Notes under the pieces: generated by a model
Database searches by the model: none
Told to the model about the DNA's origin: nothing
What the model saw: only the letters and a program-made list of their open reading frames with translations
NCBI RefSeq assembly: GCF_016865425.1
Contig: NZ_AP023355.1
Span: 1,486,198 to 1,550,197, forward strand
Reading direction: 5' to 3'
Length of the DNA: 64,000 bases
DNA from: Actinocatenispora thailandica
GTDB lineage: Bacteria; Actinomycetota; Actinomycetes; Mycobacteriales; Micromonosporaceae
Part shown: piece after piece, positions 35,950 through 44,897 of the stretch
Position numbering within the stretch: position 1 is the stretch's first letter
How the letters are laid out: each line of letters opens with the position of its first letter
Translations under genes and position numbers: made by a program

Positions 35950-37692
35950 ATGGCAATATCCATTGCTCCGGGAGCTGTCGTCGCCTGGGAAGCCGAATCG
36001 CCCAGTGATAGGCGACTCGGCGTCGTGCTCGGGGAACTGAGCGAGACAGCCAAGTACGTGGTGGCGTCCGCTTCGTGGGGGATCGGCGGAGACCAGACGG
36101 TCAACATACAAGCAGAAGACTTCGTGCGCCGACCCGTGGACGAAGACGACGACTTGCAGATCTCGCATCTGGATACCTCGACGCTCCCCGCCGACAGCCT
36201 GACCGTGGTGGGCCAGATCAGCGGCCCTGCGTTGTCTCGTGCGCTGCGGGCCAGAATCACCGACACGTCGCGGTGGTTCTACGAGACCTACCACCATCCT
36301 CGCCGTACCGAGGCCAACACCTCCGCGGTCCCCTACTCGGGCCGGGTATTCGACCATCGTGAGCTGGAGTTCGCGGTGGAGGCGTCGCTCGACTTCTGGT
36401 TGACGCTCGGCCGGTTCGGCGAACGGCTGCAGCGCGATCTCGCCCGCTACCTCGGCGTGCGCCGAACGGTCCTGGTCAACTCGGGCTCTTCGGCGAACCT
36501 TCTGGCCGTTTCAGCACTCACCTCGAGCCTGCTCGGCGACCGCGCACTGCGGCCGGGCGATGAGGTGATCACCACGGCCTGCGGGTTTCCCACGACGGTC
36601 AATCCAATTCTGCAGAACGATTGCGTGGCGGTGCTGGTGGATACCGATCCGGGATCGGGGAACGTCGACGTCACCCAACTCGAGGCGGCGCTCACGGAGC
36701 GGACCAAGGCGGTGATTCTTGCCCATGCGCTCGGCAACCCCTTCAACATCGACGCGGTGTTGGATTTCTGCCGGCGGCATGAGCTGTGGCTCGTGGAAGA
36801 CACCTGCGACGCGCTCGGTTCAACCTACCGTTCTCCGGCCGGCCCTGCGCTGGTCGGCAGGTTCGGTGACCTTTCCACGTTGTCGTTCTACCCGGCGCAC
36901 CACATCACTATGGGAGAGGGCGGCGCGGTCAATGTGGTGTCGGATCCGATGTTGGTGCGTGCCGTGGAGAGCCTGCGGGACTGGGGGCGGGACTGCTGGT
37001 GTGACTCGGGGCAGGACAACATCTGCGGCAAGCGCTTCTCCTGGCAACTGGGTGACCTACCCCAAGGCTACGACCACAAGTTTGTGTACAGTCACGTCGG
37101 CTACAATCTCAAGCCAACTGACTGGCAGGCGGCGATTGGTTGTGCACAATTCGAGAAGCTACCGGAGTTCAATCGGCTGCGCCGACGCAACTGGGAGCTG
37201 CTTCGGGAGGCTTTCGGCCGCTACGAAGACCTGTTCGAGCTGCCGTACCCGGAGGACGGGTCCGACCCGAGCTGGTTTGGCTTCAAGGTGCTGCCGAGAC
37301 CGGACGCCCCGTTCGGCCGATCCGAGATAGTCGGCTTCTTCGAGTCGCACCGGGTGCAGACCCGGATGATTTTCGGAGGGAACCTGATTCGGCAGCCCGC
37401 ATACTGGGACCGGGTCCGTGCGGACGGCACGCCGGCGGTGCGGACCGTCGGCCAGATGACGGGGGCTGATCGGATCATGAACTCAGGGTTCTTCATCGGG
37501 GTCTACCCGGGCTTGACCGAGGCCCACATCGAGAGGGTCGGAAACGTACTTGACCAGTTCGTCGATGGCCTGTCCGCAGGCGCGGTTGCTATGCCCGGAG
37601 TCGTTGACCTGCGTCGTGCCGCTCGGGATCTGTCGCCGCGACGACAAGCCGTGCGAGACCTGCGCGAGCAGACGGGACCTTCCCGGTTGTGA
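35950..37692 (+). CDS. RfbH-like PLP/PMP 3-dehydratase (DegT family) with N-terminal extension
   Basis: The protein has 580 residues; RfbH/DdhC proteins are about 437. The catalytic part starts near residue 100. It has NSGSSANLLAVSAL, GDEVITTACGFPTTVNPI, LVEDTCDALGS and SFYPAHHITMGEGG. In that last motif a histidine (317 or 318) occupies the place of the PLP lysine, the mark of CDP-6-deoxy-4-ketoglucose-3-dehydratases rather than aminotransferases. GYNLKPTDWQAAIGCAQ and the C-terminal substrate loop also match. C3 deoxygenation of a CDP-ketosugar is expected, needing a reductase partner that is not evident here. The extra N-terminal 95 residues (GAVVAWEAESPSDRRLGVVL) have no function I recognise. 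It ends the cluster. Confidence 0.85.
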   Translation: MAISIAPGAVVAWEAESPSDRRLGVVLGELSETAKYVVASASWGIGGDQTVNIQAEDFVRRPVDEDDDLQISHLDTSTLPADSLTVVGQISGPALSRALRARITDTSRWFYETYHHPRRTEANTSAVPYSGRVFDHRELEFAVEASLDFWLTLGRFGERLQRDLARYLGVRRTVLVNSGSSANLLAVSALTSSLLGDRALRPGDEVITTACGFPTTVNPILQNDCVAVLVDTDPGSGNVDVTQLEAALTERTKAVILAHALGNPFNIDAVLDFCRRHELWLVEDTCDALGSTYRSPAGPALVGRFGDLSTLSFYPAHHITMGEGGAVNVVSDPMLVRAVESLRDWGRDCWCDSGQDNICGKRFSWQLGDLPQGYDHKFVYSHVGYNLKPTDWQAAIGCAQFEKLPEFNRLRRRNWELLREAFGRYEDLFELPYPEDGSDPSWFGFKVLPRPDAPFGRSEIVGFFESHRVQTRMIFGGNLIRQPAYWDRVRADGTPAVRTVGQMTGADRIMNSGFFIGVYPGLTEAHIERVGNVLDQFVDGLSAGAVAMPGVVDLRRAARDLSPRRQAVRDLREQTGPSRL

Positions 37693-38217
37693 TCGGCTCG
37701 GCGGCCGCACCCGTGCGCCAGGCCCACGGCGATCCGGGCCCGACCACCACGCCGTCCGGTCAGCGACAGAGGCGCGGCCACAGCGATGCGAACTTCCGAT
37801 TGGCCAAGCACCCCCGCTATACCCCGCCACACTGTCCGACATCCACTAAGAAGTGCGTGATTGCCGTGGCGGCAGCGATGCGGGCCGATTCGACCCGGTG
37901 CGCACCCTGACGGTGTTTCGCTGCCGCAGCGCCCAGGGCCACACCGAGATGCGCCGTGGATCGCGTAGCGGGAATGGACGTGTCAGCGACTGTGCTCCTG
38001 ATACCTGTTCGCCAGGGTAAAGCAAAATTCTCGTCATCCCCTGATCAGGCTCGCATGCGCCGTGACGTTCTGACTCGGTTATGGTGCCGGCGCGACGTGA
38101 GTACAGCGTCGGAGGATGTGCTCGAGCCTGATATTGCACCGCAGGATCGGTCATCAAGAGATCCCGTCGCTGTGCTCTTCCCTAGACTTGGCCCTATTGA
38201 GACAAAAGTGAAGGAGA
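37693..38217. other. intergenic boundary between NRPS cluster and sulfonate operon
   Basis: About 525 bp without a convincing gene. GC falls visibly along it. AAGGAG at 38211-38216 serves the next gene. A TAGACT hexamer at 38183-38188 could be a -10 element, but no matching -35 is seen. Confidence 0.5.
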
Positions 38218-39033
38218 ATGCAGTTGCAGTCGACTGAGGACGGCCGAACCCGCCCGGGTTTCCTCGTGCTGCCGGAGCGCTCGGCTAAGCCGCGTGTCTC
38301 TGGCATTACACATGTCCTTGACAAGGGCATGCCGATTCTTATGCTCGAATCCTTCTTGGGGCAGATTGCGCAATATGTCGACTACCTGAAGACTGGCTGG
38401 GGGACTGCCTACGTAGACCCATCGATAACCCAGCGCATCGCGCTGTGCTCCCGGCTAGGTATCAAGACGTGTCTGGGCGGCACACTTTTCGAAATCTGCG
38501 CCGCTCAGGGCAGGCTTGTCGAGTTTTGCCGATGGGCTCAGAAGGTTGGACTCTCGACGCTCGAGGTTTCAAATGGCCTACAACTGATGAGCCAGAAGAC
38601 GAAGAGCACATTGATCCGGAACCTCTCGAAGGACTTCTCGGTCCTCGCTGAAACAGGTGCAAAGTCCGCCGACGTGCACGTCGATCCGGCGCAGTGGGCG
38701 GGCGAGATGGAATCGGATCTCGAATCCGGGGCCGAGCTCGTTATCGCGGAGGGCCGCGAGAGTGGCACGGTAGGGCTGTACCAGAAGAACCAAGCTGTGC
38801 GGTCCGACCTGGTCGAGGCGATCAGCGCCCGGATCCCGCTGAACCGGGTCATCCTCGAAGCGCCTCAGAAGGCCCAGCAACTTTGGCTCATCCAGCACTT
38901 CGGTACCGCAGTGAACCTCGGCAACGTGTCGCTCGAGGAAGTCTTGCCTCTGGAGACCTTGCGGCTGGGGCTGAGGGCGGATACCGCCTTGGGAGCGTCC
39001 GTCTCTCCCGAGTGCGGAACCGTTTTGGCATGA
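38218..39033 (+). CDS. comA: phosphosulfolactate synthase (ComA family)
   Basis: The protein has 271 residues from ATG 38218. AAGGAG ends only 1 base before this ATG, so the in-frame TTG at 38224 (7-base spacing) may be the real start. Family motifs are clear: GITHVLDKGMPI, YVDYLKTGWGTAYVD, KTCLGGTLFEICAAQGRL, LSTLEVSNGLQLM and VILEAPQKAQQLWLI. The enzyme adds sulfite to phosphoenolpyruvate giving (2R)-phospho-3-sulfolactate, the first step of coenzyme M synthesis in many methanogens and in the bacterial route. It heads an operon of lyases, a PLP enzyme and a flavoprotein that fit the remaining steps. Confidence 0.92.
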   Translation: MQLQSTEDGRTRPGFLVLPERSAKPRVSGITHVLDKGMPILMLESFLGQIAQYVDYLKTGWGTAYVDPSITQRIALCSRLGIKTCLGGTLFEICAAQGRLVEFCRWAQKVGLSTLEVSNGLQLMSQKTKSTLIRNLSKDFSVLAETGAKSADVHVDPAQWAGEMESDLESGAELVIAEGRESGTVGLYQKNQAVRSDLVEAISARIPLNRVILEAPQKAQQLWLIQHFGTAVNLGNVSLEEVLPLETLRLGLRADTALGASVSPECGTVLA

Positions 39034-39967
39034 CCGGTCAGCATCGGAAGCAAGCGAACGCGACAAGTAGTCCTTATCGAGGCCTATCCATCCAAGAAGT
39101 CGATATTTCTCTCACTGAGACGTCCATCGAATCCTTCCTCATGGGTCGCGAGGTTTATCGGCGCACTGACTATCTTGTGTTGAAGAATGCCGGTTTAGCA
39201 GCGCTGGTACAGATCGACAAGGAGCCTGGGGCGAGCTCTTCCTACGTGTCGGCTCGTGCTCCGTATTGGCTGCGCCCACTGAGCTGCTGTGGATCGAGTC
39301 GCCGACAACGGACGTCGGCAACGCGACGGCGCTTGCGGATGTGGCGGCTACTCATGCACGGCCAGGCATCACCGCATATGTGGTGCACGGCAAGTTCGAG
39401 CATGTGAACTTCATCTTGTGCCCTGCTCCGTTGCGGATCCAGGTCGCCGAGGTAGTTCCGCCATTCCCGCCGAAGCTGCTCGAAATGGCTAAACAAGCGG
39501 TGGCGTTCGACGAGGATCTGCCGCCGATCGAGCTCAAGCTGGACGCGGTGGACCTCTCTGAGCGGGCGACTTTACACCCCGCCCCTGTTCATCTGCTTCC
39601 ATGTCGAGGTAGCCGCGCAAATCTGGATGGTCTCGTGGAGTACCTCGACACTCGTCCCGCGCAACGGAAGGACTGGTTGTTGGTTGGTTGCGAGCGGTCC
39701 GCACAATTTTACCGACACTTTTATGGCGATGAGCCGGTGAAAATCAATATTTGTCCGCGTGACCGCCTCACTGACCCTTCAAGGCTGACCCTTACCAAAT
39801 GCTGTCTACTCGAGCGCGGCGTCGAAATCGGTGATGGCATGGCGGTCGTGCCTTGGGGAGCCAACCTCGATGAGGTACGCAGCGCGCTGCGGCATCTCGC
39901 GGGCCTCCCACAGCCCGCGACCGCGGTCGTGCGCAAGAGGGGGAGTGATGGGAGCTCATCCGGCTGA
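39030..39967 (+). pseudogene. DUF7714-like protein, single frameshift
   Basis: The frame opens at ATG 39030, overlapping the comA stop. It reads SPYRGLSIQEVDISLTETSI and GREVYRRTDYLVLKNAG up to DKEPG near 39228. There the frame shifts: adding one G to the run at 39226-39230 gives EPGGELFLRVG and continues in the second frame with APTELLWIESPTTDVGN, HGKFEHVNFILCP and CERSAQFYRHFYGDEPVKIN to the stop at 39967. The combined protein would have about 312 residues. I recall this domain beside ComA-type genes in actinobacteria; its reaction is unknown to me. Either a recent mutation or a sequencing error in a G run would explain the break. Confidence 0.7.
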
Positions 39968-41324
39968 CTCATTGCTTTATCGGCACCTATGGAGCACCGA
40001 GGAGATTCATCGATACTTTGATGATAAGGGGCGCATAAAGGTCTGGCTGCAGATTCTCAGCGCGTTGGCATCGGCGCAGTCCGAGGTCGGTATCATTCCC
40101 CACGAGGCAGCCGTAGCAATCGCCGCACACGCTGATGTCGAATTGTTTGACCTAGAGGAAGTGGCTTGCGCAACGCGGGCGACTGGCCACTCAACGTTCG
40201 GGCTTATCCGTAGCTTGCGCTGCGTGCTGCCCGAAGAAGCTGCGGAGTGGGTCTACTACGGGGCCACTGTCCAGGACCTCACGGACACGTGGACCGCACT
40301 GACCGCGCGCTATGTGCTTGACATCGTTGACCGTGACCTCGGGCACCTCCTGGACACGATCGCCGGCCTCGCCATTGCTCATCGAGACACGGTAATGTGC
40401 GGGCGGACTCACGGACAGCCCGGTCTGCCAATCACCTTCGGTTTCAAGGCCGCGGTGTGGGCTTCGGAGCTTTCTCGCCACCGGGAACGGCTCCGCGATA
40501 TCCGGCCTCGCATTGAAGTGGTCCAATTGGGCGGCGCTTTGGGGACGATGGAGTTCTGGATGCCAGAATCCGAGCGACTACTGTCCGCGTTCGCCGCGCG
40601 ACTTGGACTCGGAGTGCCGGATATTCCGTGGATAACGGCTAGGGACGGTGTGGCTGAATTTTTGGGGTTTCTGGGTATGATGAGTTCCACATTGGCCAAA
40701 ATTGGTCAAGAGGTATATGAACTTCAACGGCCAGAAATCGGCGAACTGGCCGAGACTTGGACGCCGGGCCAGGTGGGAAGCATAACCATGCCGCACAAGC
40801 GCAATCCAGAGTTGTCCGAGCACCTGGTTACCCTAGCGAAGGTGATCCGCTCCAACGCGGGTCTGGGGCTGGAAGCCATGGTGCACGAACATGAGCGTGA
40901 CGGCCGGTCCTGGAAGACAGAATGGCTTGCCGTCCCTGAGGCCTGTCTGCTCGCCTGCACCGCGCTTGTCCTCTGCTGCCGTCTGGCCGACGGGCTCCAA
41001 GTGAACGCTGATCGGATGAAAGATAATGTCGATGCCTGCGCCGGCTACCTCATGTCTGAGCCGGTGATGCGCGTCCTCTCTGCCAAGATCGGCAAGCACT
41101 CGGCGCACACGCTGATTTACGAGGCCACGATGAATGGCCGCGCAAATGGTTTGAGCATGCGTGACGCGTTGCTCGCCAATCGAGAGGTGCTCACGCATCT
41201 ATCAGTATCGGAGATCGACGCCAGCCTTGACCTCGACGTTGCCGTCGGCGCCGCCGGCATGTTCGTTGACCGGGTCCTCAAGACATTGGACACCCCGAGG
41301 AGCAAGAATGGCGGCGCAAGGTGA
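39948..41324 (+). CDS. aspartase/fumarase-superfamily lyase, adenylosuccinate-lyase-like
   Basis: The protein has 458 residues. The ATG at 39948 is chosen over upstream in-frame codons that overlap the previous gene too far. Superfamily signature GSITMPHKRNP lies near residue 285, with GRTHGQPGLPITFG near 155 and GATVQDLTDT near 105. These give the three conserved regions of the tetrameric lyases. Purine or arginine genes are absent nearby, and the operon starts with ComA. In the bacterial coenzyme M route a member of this superfamily eliminates phosphate from phosphosulfolactate to give sulfoacrylate; that is the favoured role. It overlaps the next gene. Confidence 0.85.
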   Translation: MGAHPADSLLYRHLWSTEEIHRYFDDKGRIKVWLQILSALASAQSEVGIIPHEAAVAIAAHADVELFDLEEVACATRATGHSTFGLIRSLRCVLPEEAAEWVYYGATVQDLTDTWTALTARYVLDIVDRDLGHLLDTIAGLAIAHRDTVMCGRTHGQPGLPITFGFKAAVWASELSRHRERLRDIRPRIEVVQLGGALGTMEFWMPESERLLSAFAARLGLGVPDIPWITARDGVAEFLGFLGMMSSTLAKIGQEVYELQRPEIGELAETWTPGQVGSITMPHKRNPELSEHLVTLAKVIRSNAGLGLEAMVHEHERDGRSWKTEWLAVPEACLLACTALVLCCRLADGLQVNADRMKDNVDACAGYLMSEPVMRVLSAKIGKHSAHTLIYEATMNGRANGLSMRDALLANREVLTHLSVSEIDASLDLDVAVGAAGMFVDRVLKTLDTPRSKNGGAR

Positions 41325-42301
41325 TGGCGGCGAATGCGCTACGGCGCGTTGAGCTGATCGATGGGCCCACTCCGCTGCAACGCGTACCGCAGCTGTCCAA
41401 TAGGATCGGCGTCGACATATGGTTGAAGAGGGATGATCTCACTGGGACCGGGCTGGGGGGTAACAAGATCAGGGCACTGGAATTCCTGATTGGGGATGCG
41501 CTGGCACGCGACGCGGATTGCCTGATTACTGGAGGGGGACCGCAATCGAACTGGGCGATGCTGGCGGCGCTGGTGGCTCGTCGGTATGGCCTCGATCCAT
41601 ATCTCGTCTACTATGGACTGCCCAGGCGTCCGTCCGGCAATCATGCCTTGGCCGAGCTTGCGGGTGCGGACATCCGCTTTACCGGCAACTTCGAACGTGC
41701 GTCGGTCGATTCGGCGCTTGAGGTGCTGACGGCGCAGCTCAGAGCTGAGGGGCGTCGCCCGTACAACCTGCCACGCGGTGGGGCGACAGCTCTTGGCGCA
41801 GTCGGCTACGCCAAAGCCAATAGCGAACTGGCGGACCAGTTTCGGGAGCGTGACCTTACGCCACAATTCGTCTGGCTCGCCACTGGCTCATGCGGGACGC
41901 AGGCGGGCCTCCTCGCTGGTGCACGATGCTTGGCCGCCACTTATGGGGTGGTCGGGGTCACCGTAAGTCGACCTGCAGCGGAGTGCGCGCACCGGGTGGC
42001 CGTGCTGACCGACGAGGTCACGCAACTGGGATTCCCAGCAAGCCACGGCAAAGACCTTGACGATGTCGTAATCATCGACGGCTATATCGGCCCTGGATAC
42101 GGTCGTGCGTCCGAGGCGGGAGAGCAGGCGACCCGCATCGTAGCCCAGACCACGGGTGTGTTTCTCGACCCTGTGTTTGGCGCCAAGGCCATGGCCGCCC
42201 TGATCGATGCGGCAAGGCGAGGTTCTATCGACGGTCCGGTGGTGTTCTTGGTCACGGGCGGGGCACCAACGTTGTTCGACACATCGGAAGGTCAGATATG
42301 A
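41324..42301 (+). CDS. PLP-dependent enzyme, D-cysteine desulfhydrase/ACC deaminase family
   Basis: The protein has 325 residues from ATG 41324, overlapping the preceding TGA; GTG 41321 is also possible. The PLP lysine lies in GLGGNKIRALEFLIGDA near 49, and the ITGGGPQSNWAML serine/asparagine loop near 70 binds the cofactor and carboxylate. ATGSCGTQAGLLAG near 189 is the phosphate-binding loop, and FLVTGGAPTLF closes the protein. Family members cleave or exchange the beta substituent of cysteine-like substrates. In this operon it fits a thiolation step that moves sulfur from cysteine to the sulfonate. It overlaps the next gene by ATGA. Confidence 0.88.
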   Translation: MAANALRRVELIDGPTPLQRVPQLSNRIGVDIWLKRDDLTGTGLGGNKIRALEFLIGDALARDADCLITGGGPQSNWAMLAALVARRYGLDPYLVYYGLPRRPSGNHALAELAGADIRFTGNFERASVDSALEVLTAQLRAEGRRPYNLPRGGATALGAVGYAKANSELADQFRERDLTPQFVWLATGSCGTQAGLLAGARCLAATYGVVGVTVSRPAAECAHRVAVLTDEVTQLGFPASHGKDLDDVVIIDGYIGPGYGRASEAGEQATRIVAQTTGVFLDPVFGAKAMAALIDAARRGSIDGPVVFLVTGGAPTLFDTSEGQI

Positions 42302-43833
42302 CGACTCCGTTTCCAGCAGGATACTTAGGATCCGAAGCGCGGATCACCAGCGGTCCGGCGCGGACCATGGTTGAGTCTGGATACCGCACGGAGATCGCGG
42401 ATGCGGAACTGCTCCACCACGGACTTGGCATGGCCGACCTCGTCCATCTCCGCGCCCTTCATGAGGCGGGAGTCGTGCCAGACGAAGCCGCGGCGGCCTT
42501 GGCTGAGCAATTACTCCAGATCACCTCCCAACCGGCTTCGGAATTCCCCTACGACCCCTTATATGGCGATGCGTACAACAGCCGAGAGCGAGAACTCGAG
42601 CGACGGCTCGGTGCGGGCGCCGGCTGGCTGCACACCAGTCGGACGCGGCGGGAAGCCGGCCGGATCGCCTTTCGCCTCGCGGTGCGCGACCGCCTGCTTG
42701 ATCTTCACGAGGCCGTGTCTGGATTCGCTGAGGTCTTGAGTGGGCGCGCGAGTGAACAGGCGGAGACCGTCTGGGCGGACAACACCTACCTGCAGCCTGC
42801 GCAGCCGTCTACTTTTGGACACTACCTGGGCGGCTTTGGCGAGGAGTGCGTCCGGCACCTCACGCGGCTCGAGAACGCCTTCGCCCTGATCGACCGCTCG
42901 CCGGCCGGGGCCGGCGGCGTCGGCGGCACCAGGCTCGCCCTCGATCGCGACATCCTCGCCGAACGGCTCGGTTTCGCCGTGCCCGCGGCACACACCCGAG
43001 ACGCGATGTGGGCAATTGACGAATTCATCGAGGTGGCTTTCGCGGCGCTCTGTGCCGTGATCACGGCAGATCGCCTCGCCGAGGACCTGGAGATCTTTAC
43101 GAGTCCTGGTTTCGGCTATGTCGGGCTGGACGCTTCGCTCTGCCGGGCGTCCGTCCTTATGCCTCAGAAACGGAATCCTTACGCCCTCGCCGTCATTCGG
43201 GCTTCGGCGAACACCATGGTCGGCATGCTCACCGGCCTTGTGGCGACGGCCCGTACACCGTCCGCCCGCACCGACAATTGGCTGAATACCTACGGTCAGG
43301 TCGCACAGATTCTTGACACAGCCAACCGGGTAGTCGAGCTTGCCTCCGAAGTCGTGCGGACCTTGCAGATCGACGAGGAGGCGCTGACTCTCGCCGCAGG
43401 GACTAAATTCACAGGCGCTGCAGACCTTGCCGAAGAGCTAGTCCTCAGAAACGGAGTGGACTATCGATCTGCCTATCGAATTGTCGGTCGCGCCGTAGCT
43501 TGCGCGATAGATGAGGACCGCGCGACGATGAGCGAGCTTGACGTCGAGAACGCTGCTGAGCTGATTCTGCGCCGACGGCTTGGGATAGATGCAACCATCC
43601 TTCGTGATGCGCTTGATCCAAGCCACATTGTGGCTACTCGGACCGTTGTCGGAGGCAGTGCGCCGGGACAAGTGAAGGATCATGCATGCGCTCTGCTGGA
43701 GCGGGTGCGGAATGCAAGCGGCTGGCGCGATGACCGGCGTGAGCATATCGCGAGTGTGGAAGAGGAGATAGTTGATGCTGCCGTTGGCCTCACTCGGATC
43801 CGAGCTGGCCACGGAGGCAATGCGCAGCAATGA
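42298..43833 (+). CDS. aspartase/fumarase-superfamily lyase, argininosuccinate-lyase-like
   Basis: The protein has 511 residues, starting in an ATGA overlap. The signature SVLMPQKRNP lies near residue 286, with HTSRTRREAGRIAFR near 107 and YLQPAQPSTFGHYL near 165, which correspond to the conserved regions of argininosuccinate lyase. It is longer than ordinary argininosuccinate lyases by a C-terminal tail of about 50 residues. No arg genes are nearby. Together with the other lyase it suggests two eliminations, one possibly decarboxylative, or a lyase releasing the thiol from a cysteine adduct. The exact step is not resolved. Confidence 0.83.
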   Translation: MTTPFPAGYLGSEARITSGPARTMVESGYRTEIADAELLHHGLGMADLVHLRALHEAGVVPDEAAAALAEQLLQITSQPASEFPYDPLYGDAYNSRERELERRLGAGAGWLHTSRTRREAGRIAFRLAVRDRLLDLHEAVSGFAEVLSGRASEQAETVWADNTYLQPAQPSTFGHYLGGFGEECVRHLTRLENAFALIDRSPAGAGGVGGTRLALDRDILAERLGFAVPAAHTRDAMWAIDEFIEVAFAALCAVITADRLAEDLEIFTSPGFGYVGLDASLCRASVLMPQKRNPYALAVIRASANTMVGMLTGLVATARTPSARTDNWLNTYGQVAQILDTANRVVELASEVVRTLQIDEEALTLAAGTKFTGAADLAEELVLRNGVDYRSAYRIVGRAVACAIDEDRATMSELDVENAAELILRRRLGIDATILRDALDPSHIVATRTVVGGSAPGQVKDHACALLERVRNASGWRDDRREHIASVEEEIVDAAVGLTRIRAGHGGNAQQ

Positions 43834-43910
43834 GGACAGCCCCTCTACAGTGCCCAGAAGTAGCTCACTTGACTGGCTGTGTTTGCCCAACCGCATAACA
43901 AAGGAGCCCT

Positions 43911-44813
43911 GTGAACGACCGTATACCCTACGACGTTGTCATCGTCGGGGCGGGAGCCGCCGGTTTATCCGCCGCCGTGCTGTTGGCGCGAACGAAACAC
44001 CGCATCTTGATTATCTCACTGACCGCTCGGCGCAACTCCACCGCGGAGGTCATCAACAATGTTCCGTATGCGCACGGAACTCGGCCTACAGACGTATTCG
44101 CAAAGATGGAGGCTGACGCCAAACATTACGGTGCCGCCTTCGTATGGGACGCGGTAGACACTGCCCGTGCCAGCGCAGACAGCATCGAACTGGTGACCCG
44201 GGGGGGCGCCAGTTACATCGGCCGGCGCCTGCTCCTCGCCGCCGGTACCGTGAATGAGATGCCATCCTGGGTACCGATGGAAGCGTGGGGAAAAGCGGTG
44301 TTTGACTGCCCGTACTGCCATACTTATGAGCACGACGGCGCTGCTTTCGTATCCGTAGGGACTGGTGAGGAAGCCCTCAAGCACGCGCTCCTGTGCCAGC
44401 AGTACACCAAGGATCTCACGACTCTGGTATCCGACCCCGACGCCGCTCAACATGAATTCGCTGATCGGCTTCGGATGATCGGTTCTAGGGTGTTCGTCGA
44501 CAGTGTCACGTCGGCCACCGTACTCGACTCGGGGAAGCTGCGCCTCCTGACAGCTAAAGGCAGAGAGTTGATAGCCGGGACCGTCGTACTGGACTTCATA
44601 ATCCGACCGAATCAGCTTCTGCCGAGGCAGCTCGGACTTGAGTTGAGCCCAAACGGATATCCACGCGCAACGCCCTTCGGTAAAACCTCCCATCCGCGAG
44701 TCTACAGTGCCGGAAATAACCCTGGCTCGCCGTATTTCATGTGGACGGGCGCGGCCTGCAGTGGAATCAATGCTGCGCGGCAGATCTGTGAGGATATCGC
44801 GTTCGGCGACTGA
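43911..44813 (+). CDS. thioredoxin-reductase-like FAD protein with CPYC motif
   Basis: The protein has 300 residues. The GTG at 43911 has AAGGAG 5 bases upstream. The FAD motif VIVGAGAAGLSAAVLLA is near residue 10. The redox disulfide is FDCPYCHTYEHDG near 136, the CxxC form of both thioredoxin reductases and the dithiol oxidases GliT, HlmI and DepH. VYSAGNNPGSPYFMWTGAACSGINAA closes the FAD fold. The central NADPH-binding part lacks a clean GxGxxG (SVGTGEEALKHALL), which favours an oxidase-type relative. It could reduce a disulfide intermediate to a free thiol or oxidise the thiol product before export. Confidence 0.85.
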   Translation: MNDRIPYDVVIVGAGAAGLSAAVLLARTKHRILIISLTARRNSTAEVINNVPYAHGTRPTDVFAKMEADAKHYGAAFVWDAVDTARASADSIELVTRGGASYIGRRLLLAAGTVNEMPSWVPMEAWGKAVFDCPYCHTYEHDGAAFVSVGTGEEALKHALLCQQYTKDLTTLVSDPDAAQHEFADRLRMIGSRVFVDSVTSATVLDSGKLRLLTAKGRELIAGTVVLDFIIRPNQLLPRQLGLELSPNGYPRATPFGKTSHPRVYSAGNNPGSPYFMWTGAACSGINAARQICEDIAFGD

Positions 44814-44897
44814 TATACGCCGGCTGCTGGATCGATTGATTCGCAGTACCTCGAGAATGGATGGATTTTGGGCGCACGACAACCTCGGCTGGCGGGC

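Noticed and set aside
39948-43833. Purine or arginine biosynthesis lyases
   Set aside because: Both lyases sit in one operon with ComA and a cysteine-type PLP enzyme and without pur or arg genes; the family resemblance alone does not fix the reaction.
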